Shown: positions 49,801-52,937 of the stretch, in pieces | Layout of the letters: each line of letters starts with the position of its first letter | How positions within the stretch are numbered: the first letter of the stretch is position 1 | Source of the DNA: Thalassobium sp. R2A62 | Lineage (GTDB): Bacteria > Pseudomonadota > Alphaproteobacteria > Rhodobacterales > Rhodobacteraceae | DNA length: 64,000 bases | Assembly: GCF_000161835.1 (NCBI RefSeq) | Contig: NZ_GG697169.2 | Coordinates: forward strand, 729,852 to 793,851 | Direction: 5' to 3' | Notes under the pieces: generated by a model | Databases searched by the model: none | Seen by the model: the letters and a program-made list of their open reading frames with translations, nothing else | What the model was told of the DNA's origin: nothing | Position numbers and translations under genes: made by a program

Positions 49801-52070
49801 TAGGTGCCGATGTTATTGCCGGCATCGCCAAAGTAGCTCAGCGTCAGGGGCCGCGTGCCGGTGTTCTGGCCGCGCGCAATGGTCGAATAGGCCAGCGAAG
49901 CGCCGCCCGCGACGATCACTCCCTCATAAACCGTGGTGACATTCCAGACAACGCTGCCACCACCGCCAAGGTTCATGACCAGCTGGTCTTCGTCACCCGA
50001 TGACCCCTGCCCTTCGATGGATTCGACATTGGCAAAGCTGACACTCGCGCCCTGCGCCACGCCGGTTGGCAGAATGGCGGTGAACACACCGTCCGCGCCG
50101 TTGCCGTCCAGCACATTGACCTGGAAACGGCTACCCAGAGGATTGGTAATTTGGTACGGGCCATTGATCGGCAAGCCCGTCACTGGATCGCGTTCAATCG
50201 GGTTACCGTCAGCGTCAAAATCAGGTTCCGCCGTGGTGAAATCATCGTCATCGACATATGCGACCCGGTCGGATCGCGCATCGGTATCACCGATCAGAAT
50301 GTCATCGCCAGCACCCGCGTCGACCGAAGCGGTATTCGTGAACCGGGTCAGAGTGATCGTGTCGGCACCGGCGCCGGTTTCGATCAAGATCGTGTCTGCC
50401 GCTGCAATGACCTCGTCATCGCCGGACCCGGTGCGGACACCGACAAAGCCCAAAATCTCAAGGAAACCACTGGCCGTGCCAAGACCGAAATCAACCGACA
50501 CGTCATAGCTTTGCGTCGAGTAATCCAGCACCGACCCGGCGCCAGTCACGATCAGAAATTCGATGTCGTCCGCCTTGAAAAGGCCGGTGCCGCCGCCCGT
50601 GATCTCAAGCTCGGCATTGTCTTCGGAACCCTTGATCGCAACCGTCAAATTCGGCGCATAGCCCAACGTCAGTCGGTCATCGCTGTCGCCGCCCCGGATT
50701 TCGTCAACCCCGGCAAGCTGCGCGGTCTGGTTCAGATCGATCCAGAGATCTGCGTCCTCTGGCGTGGCGGGGTTTTCAGGATTCTCAAAGAAATCCAACG
50801 TGATGGTGGCTTCGGGCAATGCGCCCGCGCCGCGTGCGGTCACGTTCCATTCCAGCAGATCGTCGGTGCCGTAAAATACGTCACGCCCGTCAAGCAGGTT
50901 GAAATCGACGCCCTGCGCGGCACGCCCTGTGTCGATGCCGCCGGTTCCCGTAAAGCCCGAAATCCCGTCGGTATCCAGCATCGTCGGGAAGAAGCGCACG
51001 ATATCTGCAGATGCATACAATCGCAATTCGCCGCTTTCGGCGTTGATGTCGGCGCCCATGCCCGATGCGCCCCGGCTTTCGCCCGACAGGTTGAGATGGG
51101 TGTCACCGGCGCCTTTGAAGCCATCCGCCCCAGTAAATTCGAAGGAAAACTCGCGCGCCGCCGTGGTCCCTCCGACAGCGGTGGTTGTGGTGAAGCGTTT
51201 CAGGCTGGTTTCGCCATCCCACGTCAGGCCCCATTCACTGGAGCCCGCGATGCGATCCGACAGGATATCGCGGCTGCTTTCGCCTTCGATCGCAGTCACA
51301 CCTGAGAACCGCAGGAATTCATCGCGCGTGCCATTGGGATATGTGACGCGGTTGTCCAGCGTGCGGTCGCCCTCGTCGGGGTTCGTCATGTCGCCCGTGG
51401 GCTGCAGCAGCGCCAATTCGCCGGTCAAGCCCGTGCTGTTCAAAGCATCCAGCGACCAGACCATGCCATCGCTTTTTTCAGGGCCCTTGATCATATCTGA
51501 GCCGTCAGCAAGCGAAACGTTGAACTGCACCACGTCATGCAGGCTAAGGATCGACTGGTCGATGGTCAGATTATTGTTGGAGTTGTTACCGGAGATGTTC
51601 AGAGTGTCAATGATCGTGCTTGTCTCGTCCCAATCACCAGTGACGACACGTTTCTGGCCATCAATTTCGACGATCCGACGTTCCGCGATCACGTTGCTGC
51701 CCAACGCCGAAACGCCCTGGATCAGTTGAACGCGCTTTTCCTTGACGTTGTCGGGCTCATCTTCCGTGCCGCGATTGTATTCTTTTTCAACGACACGCAG
51801 CGTGGCATCCGAGGTGATGGTCATTGCTGCGGCAATTGGGTCCCCGGAAAGCAAAAGCCGGGGCTCGAGCGTGTCGATCCCCAGCCGTTTTTTAGGAAGC
51901 CGTGAACGTTTGCCAACAAACAGGTCGCGCGCCCAATCGGAGAACCAATCCTGTAGTCTGGACCCCTGGGTCCAGGGCTGACGAACCGCCCATCCCGGCG
52001 CGATATCCTCATTCGCTCCGGTCAATCGGGTTGCCCGGATGCGTTCCTTCCGACCGAATGATTTACTCAC
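25887..52070 (-). CDS. Giant LEPR-XLL / RTX-like surface protein, ~8,730 residues
   Basis: A single uninterrupted 26.2 kb frame. The chosen GTG (52070) has GGGGA upstream; a TTG two codons earlier is the alternative. The N-terminus is basic with no Sec signal and carries LEPRLLLSG at about residues 70-78, the LEPR-XLL type motif found near the start of huge bacterial proteins. Then come RTX-like nonapeptides (such as LTGGEGRDSFTGGGGNDLL). Next is a very long Gly/Ala/Val-rich repeat region (DNA ~37-46 kb) alternating hydrophobic AVAV-type strands with Gly runs and Asn or Thr turns, like beta-solenoid adhesins. Further features are an Ala/Pro-rich linker (~34.3-34.45 kb), a helical-repeat insert (~32.7-33.9 kb), a Calx-beta-like stretch (~28.6-29.0 kb) and clustered RTX repeats (~26.5-27.7 kb). 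It is probably a calcium-binding surface or biofilm adhesin exported by the neighbouring genes. Confidence 0.9.
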   Translation of the reverse strand: MSKSFGRKERIRATRLTGANEDIAPGWAVRQPWTQGSRLQDWFSDWARDLFVGKRSRLPKKRLGIDTLEPRLLLSGDPIAAAMTITSDATLRVVEKEYNRGTEDEPDNVKEKRVQLIQGVSALGSNVIAERRIVEIDGQKRVVTGDWDETSTIIDTLNISGNNSNNNLTIDQSILSLHDVVQFNVSLADGSDMIKGPEKSDGMVWSLDALNSTGLTGELALLQPTGDMTNPDEGDRTLDNRVTYPNGTRDEFLRFSGVTAIEGESSRDILSDRIAGSSEWGLTWDGETSLKRFTTTTAVGGTTAAREFSFEFTGADGFKGAGDTHLNLSGESRGASGMGADINAESGELRLYASADIVRFFPTMLDTDGISGFTGTGGIDTGRAAQGVDFNLLDGRDVFYGTDDLLEWNVTARGAGALPEATITLDFFENPENPATPEDADLWIDLNQTAQLAGVDEIRGGDSDDRLTLGYAPNLTVAIKGSEDNAELEITGGGTGLFKADDIEFLIVTGAGSVLDYSTQSYDVSVDFGLGTASGFLEILGFVGVRTGSGDDEVIAAADTILIETGAGADTITLTRFTNTASVDAGAGDDILIGDTDARSDRVAYVDDDDFTTAEPDFDADGNPIERDPVTGLPINGPYQITNPLGSRFQVNVLDGNGADGVFTAILPTGVAQGASVSFANVESIEGQGSSGDEDQLVMNLGGGGSVVWNVTTVYEGVIVAGGASLAYSTIARGQNTGTRPLTLSYFGDAGNNIGTYDGDVIVDLSIEEAAGFSEFKGDVRTLIGTNKNDALLGNAATLLIEAHDGDDQLGLVTLAGAAAEGGSGTDTIAYRSAEGTVTLTNGALAQTGSSADGSANLLGISKAVILTPQTTTTAVTINAAAFTGGTTLHGGAGNDFLTSGLGVDNGFIGSAGNDRMTNSSASAAFYVVTDVAGNRVVRDGVAAGVNIEITSSATSKIDSLIGVFNEIRLAGDDNANIFNASALTSASVLLIGNGGNDTLIGGSLADILTGGEGRDSFTGGGGNDLLKEDGFRSYDLTAGGLYHDSATDTDYTLALTLPASSGADDSFRLNISGLDGIEMTTAALGFDATTAQVQTAIQALRQFDTLAYDLTIVRDGDDKITSITMTFENAFGGRDLGLAMSGAGTWTPSAGSQTAFTANAVATAGARADARETISGIESAAFSFQTDVPGWADVDGWSGAVSITGSARIDHVTLGANDSADLGEGDDFLNLTGAGPLSAGVVLTGGDGFDRLRVSGQTSQVLTDATVTLTAGAVNHTGFEDFHLIGTGGDDNLDASGLNAGALTAATQLSTLNAGAGLPIRASDNDQLSVVNRDPTTGNPLAPASFDTGETAYDLKVIHPDDSVAYVDLTADATTMQDVLDAFNAVTGLSAVITNGELIITSSVAGTGDLRFEGVEIDNSTTQGNSGTVQDIYVDTYMLEALGLSDVAFSGASVTSSMGSGISALIDGTAGADTIVGSAGSDLLIAGSGADVVTGGAGKDHLILSTTGTAGDFVFTATTATVASALTATFSGVEIIEARGDSSAQAVDAAALTGKFIYRTGGGADTITKAAGKDTIIVERSSGTLTMPTINVDATAANNTNDQVFVELSGTFSGDLSSILTGITDQVTLGVLPERADELRITRVDDSTTSDLTLAGGTTTYGSGVFTIKADSIHVQSNIVQLGSASDTDRLIFETTNFTQDRGTKILSNGDVFFMGRSEDRRWTSGFYQIQALDINYTFGAADSGSGTAEVEGRNIRIDLRAGKLPAKEVSTGDDPATPSFWDTLGASLVGGLEMIADLLESLALISANSRIVSDINLTATEHSTFTTTGTGEHGDLDIRIITHGLNSASPIAIVAGIGVGLSEAYHTIQIDSLLNIEGDMEVRSIADMSNSVKADSGGLAGVGIGIAVSVNIVENEVMVSAKSGSTVGGDLRVSADTIERIYTEARAASGADGVFTLAVPIEVGVNTTSAGVASEDLTVGGNLVVQATTHKMSLEMKHAWFLPYETQGLLAGASTGTLSLGNFVSDVIKGAVPAGAVGGVAIKERANSAPKDDKDKNFRDKIAKWLDETLDEAPVKPKVQIAGAISILVDKDDLDASLGFKDGSASLIKVGETTNIVSTVSARPKMTTTALASNEGKSGAGSSKAGGSVAINVGVMDIDADAIIEGNTTLRARGAVSVKAASENKIDPLGLWGATLVAPIIDAASSPDFKSTDGVKNINVGDVVEDGDKRYKALLPQTQVDLSTEDYVNEVNNWEEFSPNVSILDLVGTAADHVDDNFGLASNLFDIWAQSFARGETLSIAVATSVVILDFQANAKVEDGAKIVVTDTGLDVGTAGTTHHVNVSAAAQNDMIALHGNFAPFGPTLDAAPDPARDKGFKKGLGEFYNNHKNNVKDRKAVQNPAGEGETKKAVGASVSVLFETTKAEAYIGDAVIIANNMTVASNASQLNFGLAAAGGKGSSMSLNGSWNHTTVDSSAITRIHSGVNITLSGNLDLDATEQTLIVQFAGAVSGSNSVAVGISGLTFLSDRRAEVLIEDGTGGGSIAVDGAITMDAEVKGAFVAGSIAASVAKPAPPGTGSGASSSQPSSSGASDTAGVGDKVGSGVSKGAAKSNSGFAVSGSAIGFEEDIFVTTDITGLASLSAASLSMRAEDTANRILVAGSGAITTTQKGVGVAGAFVVIDSQKEIASRIATTTATAMMLSAGTLTMRARDNSGYFSLAVGVAVSKGSKGVGVAGSVTVTVARAEIDAGLFGQSARQITLGAATAMDIEARNDTLWLHISGAGAYGGAAGVGVAVGIAVIGSLVETHVDHVIMGSGIEAASLKATAVNSITLVNLSFGAAASIGASAKGAGVGMVAINVYNGSTVVESTGSTISVAGTGALGLIAFDESALAVTAGGVAVSTGKAAVGVAIAVNIAGEAENDAGQTRGTEVLVTGSTLTSGSGLLSAVATSDLTMVSIAVGAAVAKSFALAGSAAVNRNDIGTKVVVDVTSTLAGTGSMRAEAVNVSDHTTIAGGVGIAFDPSKGGAGGAGIAIALIDTAVTTQVNGTVSMTNDASVIARANQTNVTIAIGGAGSGGFALGGSIAVTTLSGAVSSSVAPTSAKTWTLRDLTVSAQESSTVVSIAGAVGVGLSYGGVGAAFGTITSNRSILSSVNGPVTVNASGHVQITAGSRKPVGAGQDNAYLTSAIDGLDDDAFSQDDNTLDKSDLRSQMVNITAAIGGSKMVGIGFNLAYTEVDREIKASVDGGANFNLTNTDTTAIIDGEAGQTKGLLVKADDASGIVVVSVGAAAAIGPGQAIAIAVAGSVAYSNIDSSIIAEIGSATVNLQNQADLGVLARNDADIIAVAIGAAAAVGGSTVGGAVGFSAAVNKISGEVGARLSGTVNATGGGSTNIYVDAENSGLIAAVSLAAAVAATSGAIAFAGGGAGSGNIIAGATYAVVSGATITGANAMKVNAHGTAQIVSVVVGIAVSVSAGSGGGLSFSLGVSAASNETQGLDDPIVGLPAGEGYVVAARIADSAVTLDSALDVDARSDNIITAVVLAASVAVAASGGFGLSAAGAGAGAGNYGSSRVLAEIVGSNSSHRTVANGIHVGALNLSKITAVIGSAAVAVAAGGGSNVALSIAVGISINSIDASTKARISGFSAAGALDAKSGALEVFADTESGSDKLEINSTSVAASVAVAAGGATGIALAGGGANSINDISGETIAGLSNIGAGGAGSVTVRTLNKIDIDANVVVVAAGVGAAGTGGAGAASIGAVFVSNEVGSSSNPFDVIARVADARMTVAGEMSVTATNSSRIFANGDAISAAVAVSSDVAGALSGAGAGVYNKVNVNTLAEVTRTSGPVGGLNTMLTVRSLNVAATDNADIQAIAVGASVAVGVGGLAVGVAISIGVAIAQSTVSNDVKAQITDGALGVDQMVVAGTAGVAGIPAVTTVPAGGGAPVIITPAVDAIPATGGNITVNADNDATVFGTAVAASVAASFGLFGGIAISGAGASVHNAVSNNSEAFITNARLTAYAGNIDAIATNDTLLKARIVTVSAAVSGGIIAGAGSIGVSILSSRVGGDGPGDREQRTRAVVTNSQLTAGGNVQVNADAKEEHRVEAATASVAVAIGLGGSVAGAGIGVSVSNYSTVEAISTNSLITAGGDISVLSFAETLVNDAVPNGSGSTMVGVAMSVGLGAIAINVSILQVDVQNTSHAVVDHTGHVGRVLEAGGDVTVDADSISRLLDLNGVGVAISGGGISATGGGLEITLTVQNSVMAKIDLSGKESEVSATSGKVTVEAKDTAEFDSNVANINTAIAPIGLAVGAAVMLSRHSSTVSAMVKDARVTAHSIEVAALSDVDIKDVGATGVSVGTIAVEVNVARAEAEGSVDTTIDNAVLVGEQFVDLTSRADLFLRSSTLGVSAGLGAIGSMTAFAEAGLGQDVDSGIVLINNVEIVSRQLNALADLITDMFVDTTAGGGGGFVAIGAVSHVRDNTTSEISVGSNTQIEADGVNLSARASREMDGNADANSFAAASGAGAKLNLYANGDARINFLTGNGRSKITGTSVQIDTYNKVYKEAVVSTNGVPAKVASNVSSGSGNLAGVTVIGTDATVGTDSDKSRSAISLGDLWIEGKGTFTDPSRVVVRALTDHSVADAVEIFALSGLGGLAVSDTDQTINAETDVSMDGVYIDNLGGDVKIETRANMRNTADGAVFQSGLLSANLGLDVKAITNTATRIDIDNSTIEGLRVEVSAGKANNTVSSTVSRTAANGSLVSAFISLGVALQTNTTNRVASVDIDGTSKINSAGNVVVSAERGLFQQSNDGLVLVLAIPPYGYNVTNQGSHGGSANVVIDPGARLRAGVNYQTVYEVAYVGDGALNRWNGTDIVINSDGTARQLSNQITRPVFDDAGVQTGTATGSEKEVILGVADNQDYVIQYWSPETLATDLYYGDVVQLEAANSGTAEGTVGNYYRFLGEGPMAITIQATDFTNTALWQNLGANPGAVVTDQAFGSNANAYMRSAFFQQVAVIRPGTMDNPIISVGELATLLASQYQQVRQWMRDHNSNAEALVRYAAQLEQIETQMTALGLEPPPSDGSSVVLEETLPAVFLEIPNIIAAPGSIFIQSEQPITTFSVLTTGADPTLLAHKDVQVDVRSDVFMMHRVNDVVIANTKVARFSEATGDYTEFYPGNIYANDRLVSGGNSSDGTADIKISINAVNRSTYEYVSAIETVYAQANGYWTGGAVNSGTFVLGTLPDLPPDLYLLGSIVNDFGKVTVSTTTGAIRLTGQILAKEVAIQSGGDFIVSTDWYHAGANPRTYGGVSNFIGALTPSDFETKGSVATRHADVGGTNNLEALAIQNGRNSAAANSAVVANGVVSIVATNVNVNGLIQSGVQSASITIPEGFVPPSTSRSIVSSADSGLFGITFGNINGTQVPLSGRWDANERAIVLDDIDFAGGRIEITGNVFSTGNGVLKVASGFADVAIRNYSNHKLILNQINTSRDRQGVIQITDTLNIPSDGSNPNQAQKDNYVALRTVYTENSGGIIRQQFRGDIARDSNGVFEGVQFTQIGSDTPIGSSTTTHSPKAGTYYVWTEGQSSVVQEIYTEYWKTFNLFFNFPAGSGTELSRNVETLSDSPLLESEGTQAFNELAAALGINTSNAAGADIIGRYKNITNVAVELLNGDTIRHTFAPSGGSETTVYYRYNPDAAGAKLEIQLSDLFKADGTIIDLQTDNFDLVTGQTFTENDRDAGQYLSTFKNFDQTVREWSEGGGYMKKKTKYKETTTTEGLKKYWDIGLKADRAINIEFLAGSVIPEVRIESVGEVNLAGDIRMAPDAHVYINPLFATPSKAFGKNGGSVIATQNVSITGKLQAVRSTGTFDTVLVNFVESPAPVAAAAFAAPAAFSVAPMSLMSFASAVTPPPAVLSAPVVTPPAGTQELDIEADVAIMIDLGSNTNSDGYVVVKRAWSTGGLVYISAPQGIFAADGGSASNPHVRADRIELQSSQSVVGTVDKPIFIDTNHLVVNGGFAGAAKLGMNVVEVAGDLHLVQPENIRTSFIREDQQAEDSLGSISVGSLEGAVRLTALSGSILDYNFETDGAMTDARLAAYQSRLGLAEGKRTIAGQELDNKAKSEYQVYVDYWNLIRTPEGTGPVSSDLSSLQSFDDLVANTVAASQAAVALDPTTGPVLTVAQATAQQTARFSTIHAQEFDKSFRNTDSYNQYYNLIWVDGETNDIDQMSTFIAEVDRQLLNDFASRVSQTYGGLHATLADDAVGVGSDVRIYIENIHANAIDKPVLADMTSFQTYVAGTLSGGETPEQIAAATDAALAQFQPIHDALWAFNNGTLQSYIDEVRDGSQAEGDKDGSNVYLNVWAQFQQRGTDAAITADVTACTYDGLFAGYDGAARKAAIETDLTYKFVVIHDANKAREIKSSYVESLFLEDAARETAIDAELARIASLNQTLPAAVAKALYPLLEVGAIAGGATAAAENANIIAPEVILNAAGTATGEGQIGTLTEPRDIDFTAVLERDDSLSDAENQARLDAQNLRRALQVQDVVDVVHQIYVRTGSDIIITAPGENPAPTDPPEQGALETAAGWTALNLVFGDLTDANRPTVDVTSGDVLVLWGTWQDVPGDTTALTYRYFQYTGANLTVEPQSVDWSAPGGAWNNITDDIERTPEVGSIDIDTGDIFADFWDVQRVSARPFADVNLRASNPDARTTIEMTSTSMAGIGHDGVSLDVRKVDSGGFLRLLTTGSMVDISPDGVAAASAEEYISLISDGMIGSEDTPFTINASGDSVLLLQATQSAYVEQLGDDLTVQLALVGGDFVLTMDDNLSIGDIEVGAGVALNVGGNVVDFSSDDDDPSADITASTLTLDVGGNFGADGERIEIRVGSGVAGSVGGNFVVHEFNTYVQGGDLTITGAADILSQGTMFGADGAVLSANDITLRSVLGDIGVIDPLQRFDILLTGGGLLTAQAVNNIVLGSAGVVAINRVTSQALVDIETTDAITDGNTDNLLNVETVNLRMKASGIGTNASDIEIEAERLSFDAGAGGAFIESLQSLWIDENHFGGFAAQSLGDVVISVREGAGNDDDLIIAGYMKVGDDGTGAQDLTLRVGDDVRQTAASSIDVTGDVLLLADYLNFDSGTGATVEIFGDISATSTEIRGNVDSDTILIRPGDVDGDVYVRAGGNKDNITITELGNRDAEDEFVLDGQQESDEYIINRNSGAVTNVITVADTGAKSDGADVLTINGRDGEKDVVLVRKEFVALLNEDSNGDTTDDYERIIYTGTRDTGEFNINGRVRVNALGGEDEFYSDDTSTMITLDGGAGADTFQIGQMFGSDRVVPNVLLGDEIETNETTQGFLSVGNSHPMIVYGGTENDTFNVYSNKGLTKLFGEDGNDIFVVRAFVLKGDPTRTAGGGDAEAFGGGGDDSFLYNINAPLAIDGGAGTDTIVVLGTERADSFLITEQGIFGAGLNISFEGVEKAEIDGLEGDDTFYVQSTAANMAVTVIGGLGSDYISVAGDVMTDIVSLEVEGSSGIVNHAVNSLDPAFNGIFVDGLRLNVANENSGLFEMDTRGLAILNEGGTFGYYDIRMTQAVAATAYLTVSAARSSTQDRSLPGAVKANSALVSTSSGSGYESATVLTFTNSTTWQRVYVQAPEDGAAEGTRDVVISHQAMAAGGTPVEIADKINTTKIANTEVTVFDNDAYGIRVAGNPSSIDIAEGAAGETLTLTLSRMPDVGEDIVYEIDYPTSDYTVTSTDATFTYVDDGKLHVQFTTANYATGIDVTVTAIDDSIEENRERQRLSIALDQTDTTQASWNDLADPTEVDVRIFDNEKGEVLVTETGGDTIVSATAPDTYTLVLSKMPTADVFISVLTDGQTIATSTDTARWNNTDKTVTFNATNWDQPITIDLTIGTIVSEPQPTIDPGAQNHLVSDIQGPLFIFGGVGPGADRAVKVAKTLPTELNAELVAVTNPVDENEQTDRLVVFNDGSNAVQSGRMSEDTNTGYDNISGFDMGTTDLVLNFGTTAIPDPQTFKAGINYDEMEVVELLLGDNNDTLIIESTAPDALTVVHGGGGDDTIRVQAPAGTSGANVGGNNRTLAIFGDTTQDGLRYNSVTGALDGSGREFAAGGDDVIDVSEANGFVIVSGGVGNDRITGSNHNDHLLGGSGDDTINALGGNDHVYGDNALIIDQSVRLEKQPQLISIVTEQVGTTGYNVKTGDALSAPGADVISGSGNNVILTDFGLIEQIAGTNRAFDTASIVNIQSQREDEGGADVVNMAGGLDFVIGGQGTDDLSIGTGGGVILGDNGQIDMDPASQQLVQIATHASAFGDSDTITASDGSAFIFGGSAGDQITTAGGDDVIAGDQGTLAFVSGVRSVFEGPIEDPAYGGDDTVSTGAGDDWVILGEGNDMSTSDSGLNIVIGDAGGIEAEGTTGIYERVENTQTGTGGDDTVVGGSGRDVQLGGAGADSLTGNLGNDLLNGDNGLLTRMTPFASGQRTFESTAITDGGNDTLIGDTLDDPETGFDVMIGGIGNDTFSLSLGTDIVAGEFLRVRFVPTGGDRDLITSFLTPAVRDLDLLVQLTLGVNFSSERTVIVGSPEGTNIDIGFPGDARVSILDRMDLLFLDGGIFGAALMEGLLSEDDLSLISGLTGFRLQRIEGVLGGAGDALLDATNAAEPPSDENGTGEQGASGTGHGTAPEVQEDPALRALEAEFATARAAAAEDGTDGGWQMGGWLIGT
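26460..27720 (-). repeat. C-terminal RTX-like calcium-binding repeats of the giant protein
   Basis: Glycine- and aspartate-rich nonapeptide-like units, for example SGGVGNDRITGSNHNDHLLG, GGSGDDTINALGGNDHVYGD and LGGAGADSLTGNLGNDLLNG. These are interspersed with degenerate units (GGQGTDDLSIG, LGDNG). They follow the GGxGxDxLx pattern that binds calcium as a parallel beta-roll and typically folds after export. About 190 residues follow the last repeat, ending in GGWQMGGWLIGT. Confidence 0.8.
28560..28990 (-). other. Calx-beta-like domain within the giant protein
   Basis: The stretch SIDIAEGAAGETLTLTLSRM, followed about 65 residues later by VTAIDDSIEENRERQRLSIA, fits the Calx-beta pattern (start xVxEGxxxxLTxxLS, end DxxxExxExxxxxL). 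It suggests an extracellular calcium-binding immunoglobulin-like fold near the C-terminal end. Confidence 0.55.
32690..33850 (-). repeat. Helical repeat insert in the giant protein with F-x-x-I-H motif
   Basis: A stretch of about 380 residues with alpha-helical composition inside an otherwise beta-rich protein. It contains at least three degenerate units of ~90-130 residues, each ending in a similar motif: RFSTIHAQEFDKSF, QFQPIHDALWAFNN and KFVVIHDANKAREI. It also contains the one cysteine I noticed in the giant protein (TACTYDG). Confidence 0.6.
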
Positions 52071-52115
52071 AATCAAATCCCCAATGTGCAGTCCGGACAG
52101 GCAGCGAAAATAGTC

Positions 52116-52901
52116 TTAGTGCAGGCCCATATCTTCAACAGCGGGCTGGTCTTCTTCCATCGCCTCGGCAGCAGGCGCGGTGGCAGGTGCCGATTTGGCA
52201 ACGACCGATTCAATCTGTTGCATCGACAGCAGATGGGCCTGGATCAGATCCAGATCGCCGGACCGGAACATGTCCGTGATCTGCTCGTCATCGAGGGCGC
52301 GAAATTTCTCGTTCGAGACGCGCAAAAAGCCGGTCACGCCGCCCTTGGTGCCATCGGCGAGCGTGTAATCCACGCGGGCTTCTTCCAGCAGACAGGCCTC
52401 TTCCAGACGATCGCAAAAGGCTTGCGTCCGGTTGAAGGTGGCCTGGTACTCTTCCACGAAACGAAGGACCGTGCGTAAGTAGGAACTTTCGGTGCCTTCG
52501 CTGTCGAACATCCGCTCGCCACGGTCTTCGCCGTTCAGACCCTCGTAGGTTTCGTCGAGGCACAGCGTCATCTGTTCGCTGTCTTCCTGAACTGCGAACA
52601 CGAAGGGATAGCGCCGGAAAAACGCCGGCACATAGCGACCTGTCCAGGCGTCGTTTTCATCGACGAACGCGTTCTGGTTCTGTTGCGCACCCAAAAGTGC
52701 AAGGCTGACGATCCCTGTTTCGGTCCGACTGAAAACGATCGGCATTTCGAGGCAGGCCCGGGGAAATTCGACATCCACGATCGGGACGGAATTGACCTCC
52801 TTCGCGAACCCGAAGGAGGTCGTCTGGCGAACCGACATGCCCCGGTGCGTCTGACGATTCACCGGAACAACGTTGTCGTAGATAAGTAATTGCTTTGTCA
52901 T
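52116..52901 (-). CDS. SapC-family protein
   Basis: 261 residues matching the SapC family, with the characteristic start (Y-V-P, here IYDNVVPVNRQTHRGMSVRQ) and FPRACLEMPIVFS, FRRYPFVFAV and CLDETYEGL. The family name comes from a gene near a Campylobacter S-layer paracrystalline protein cluster; its function is poorly defined. There is no signal peptide or TM helix. The C-terminal ~35 residues are Ala/Pro/Glu-rich. It lies 45 bp upstream of the giant gene and 36 bp after tolC, in one operon, so it probably assists folding or export of the giant protein in the cytoplasm (inference). Confidence 0.85.
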   Translation of the reverse strand: MTKQLLIYDNVVPVNRQTHRGMSVRQTTSFGFAKEVNSVPIVDVEFPRACLEMPIVFSRTETGIVSLALLGAQQNQNAFVDENDAWTGRYVPAFFRRYPFVFAVQEDSEQMTLCLDETYEGLNGEDRGERMFDSEGTESSYLRTVLRFVEEYQATFNRTQAFCDRLEEACLLEEARVDYTLADGTKGGVTGFLRVSNEKFRALDDEQITDMFRSGDLDLIQAHLLSMQQIESVVAKSAPATAPAAEAMEEDQPAVEDMGLH

Positions 52902-52937
52902 TATTTTCCCTGTTTGCCTATCGTATGGACCCGAAGA

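Noticed and set aside
25887-52070. Classical type I secretion substrate with a HlyB-like ABC exporter
   Set aside because: No ABC exporter gene is in the cluster; the only ABC ATPase sequences in the window are the sugar importer and a LivF-type relic.
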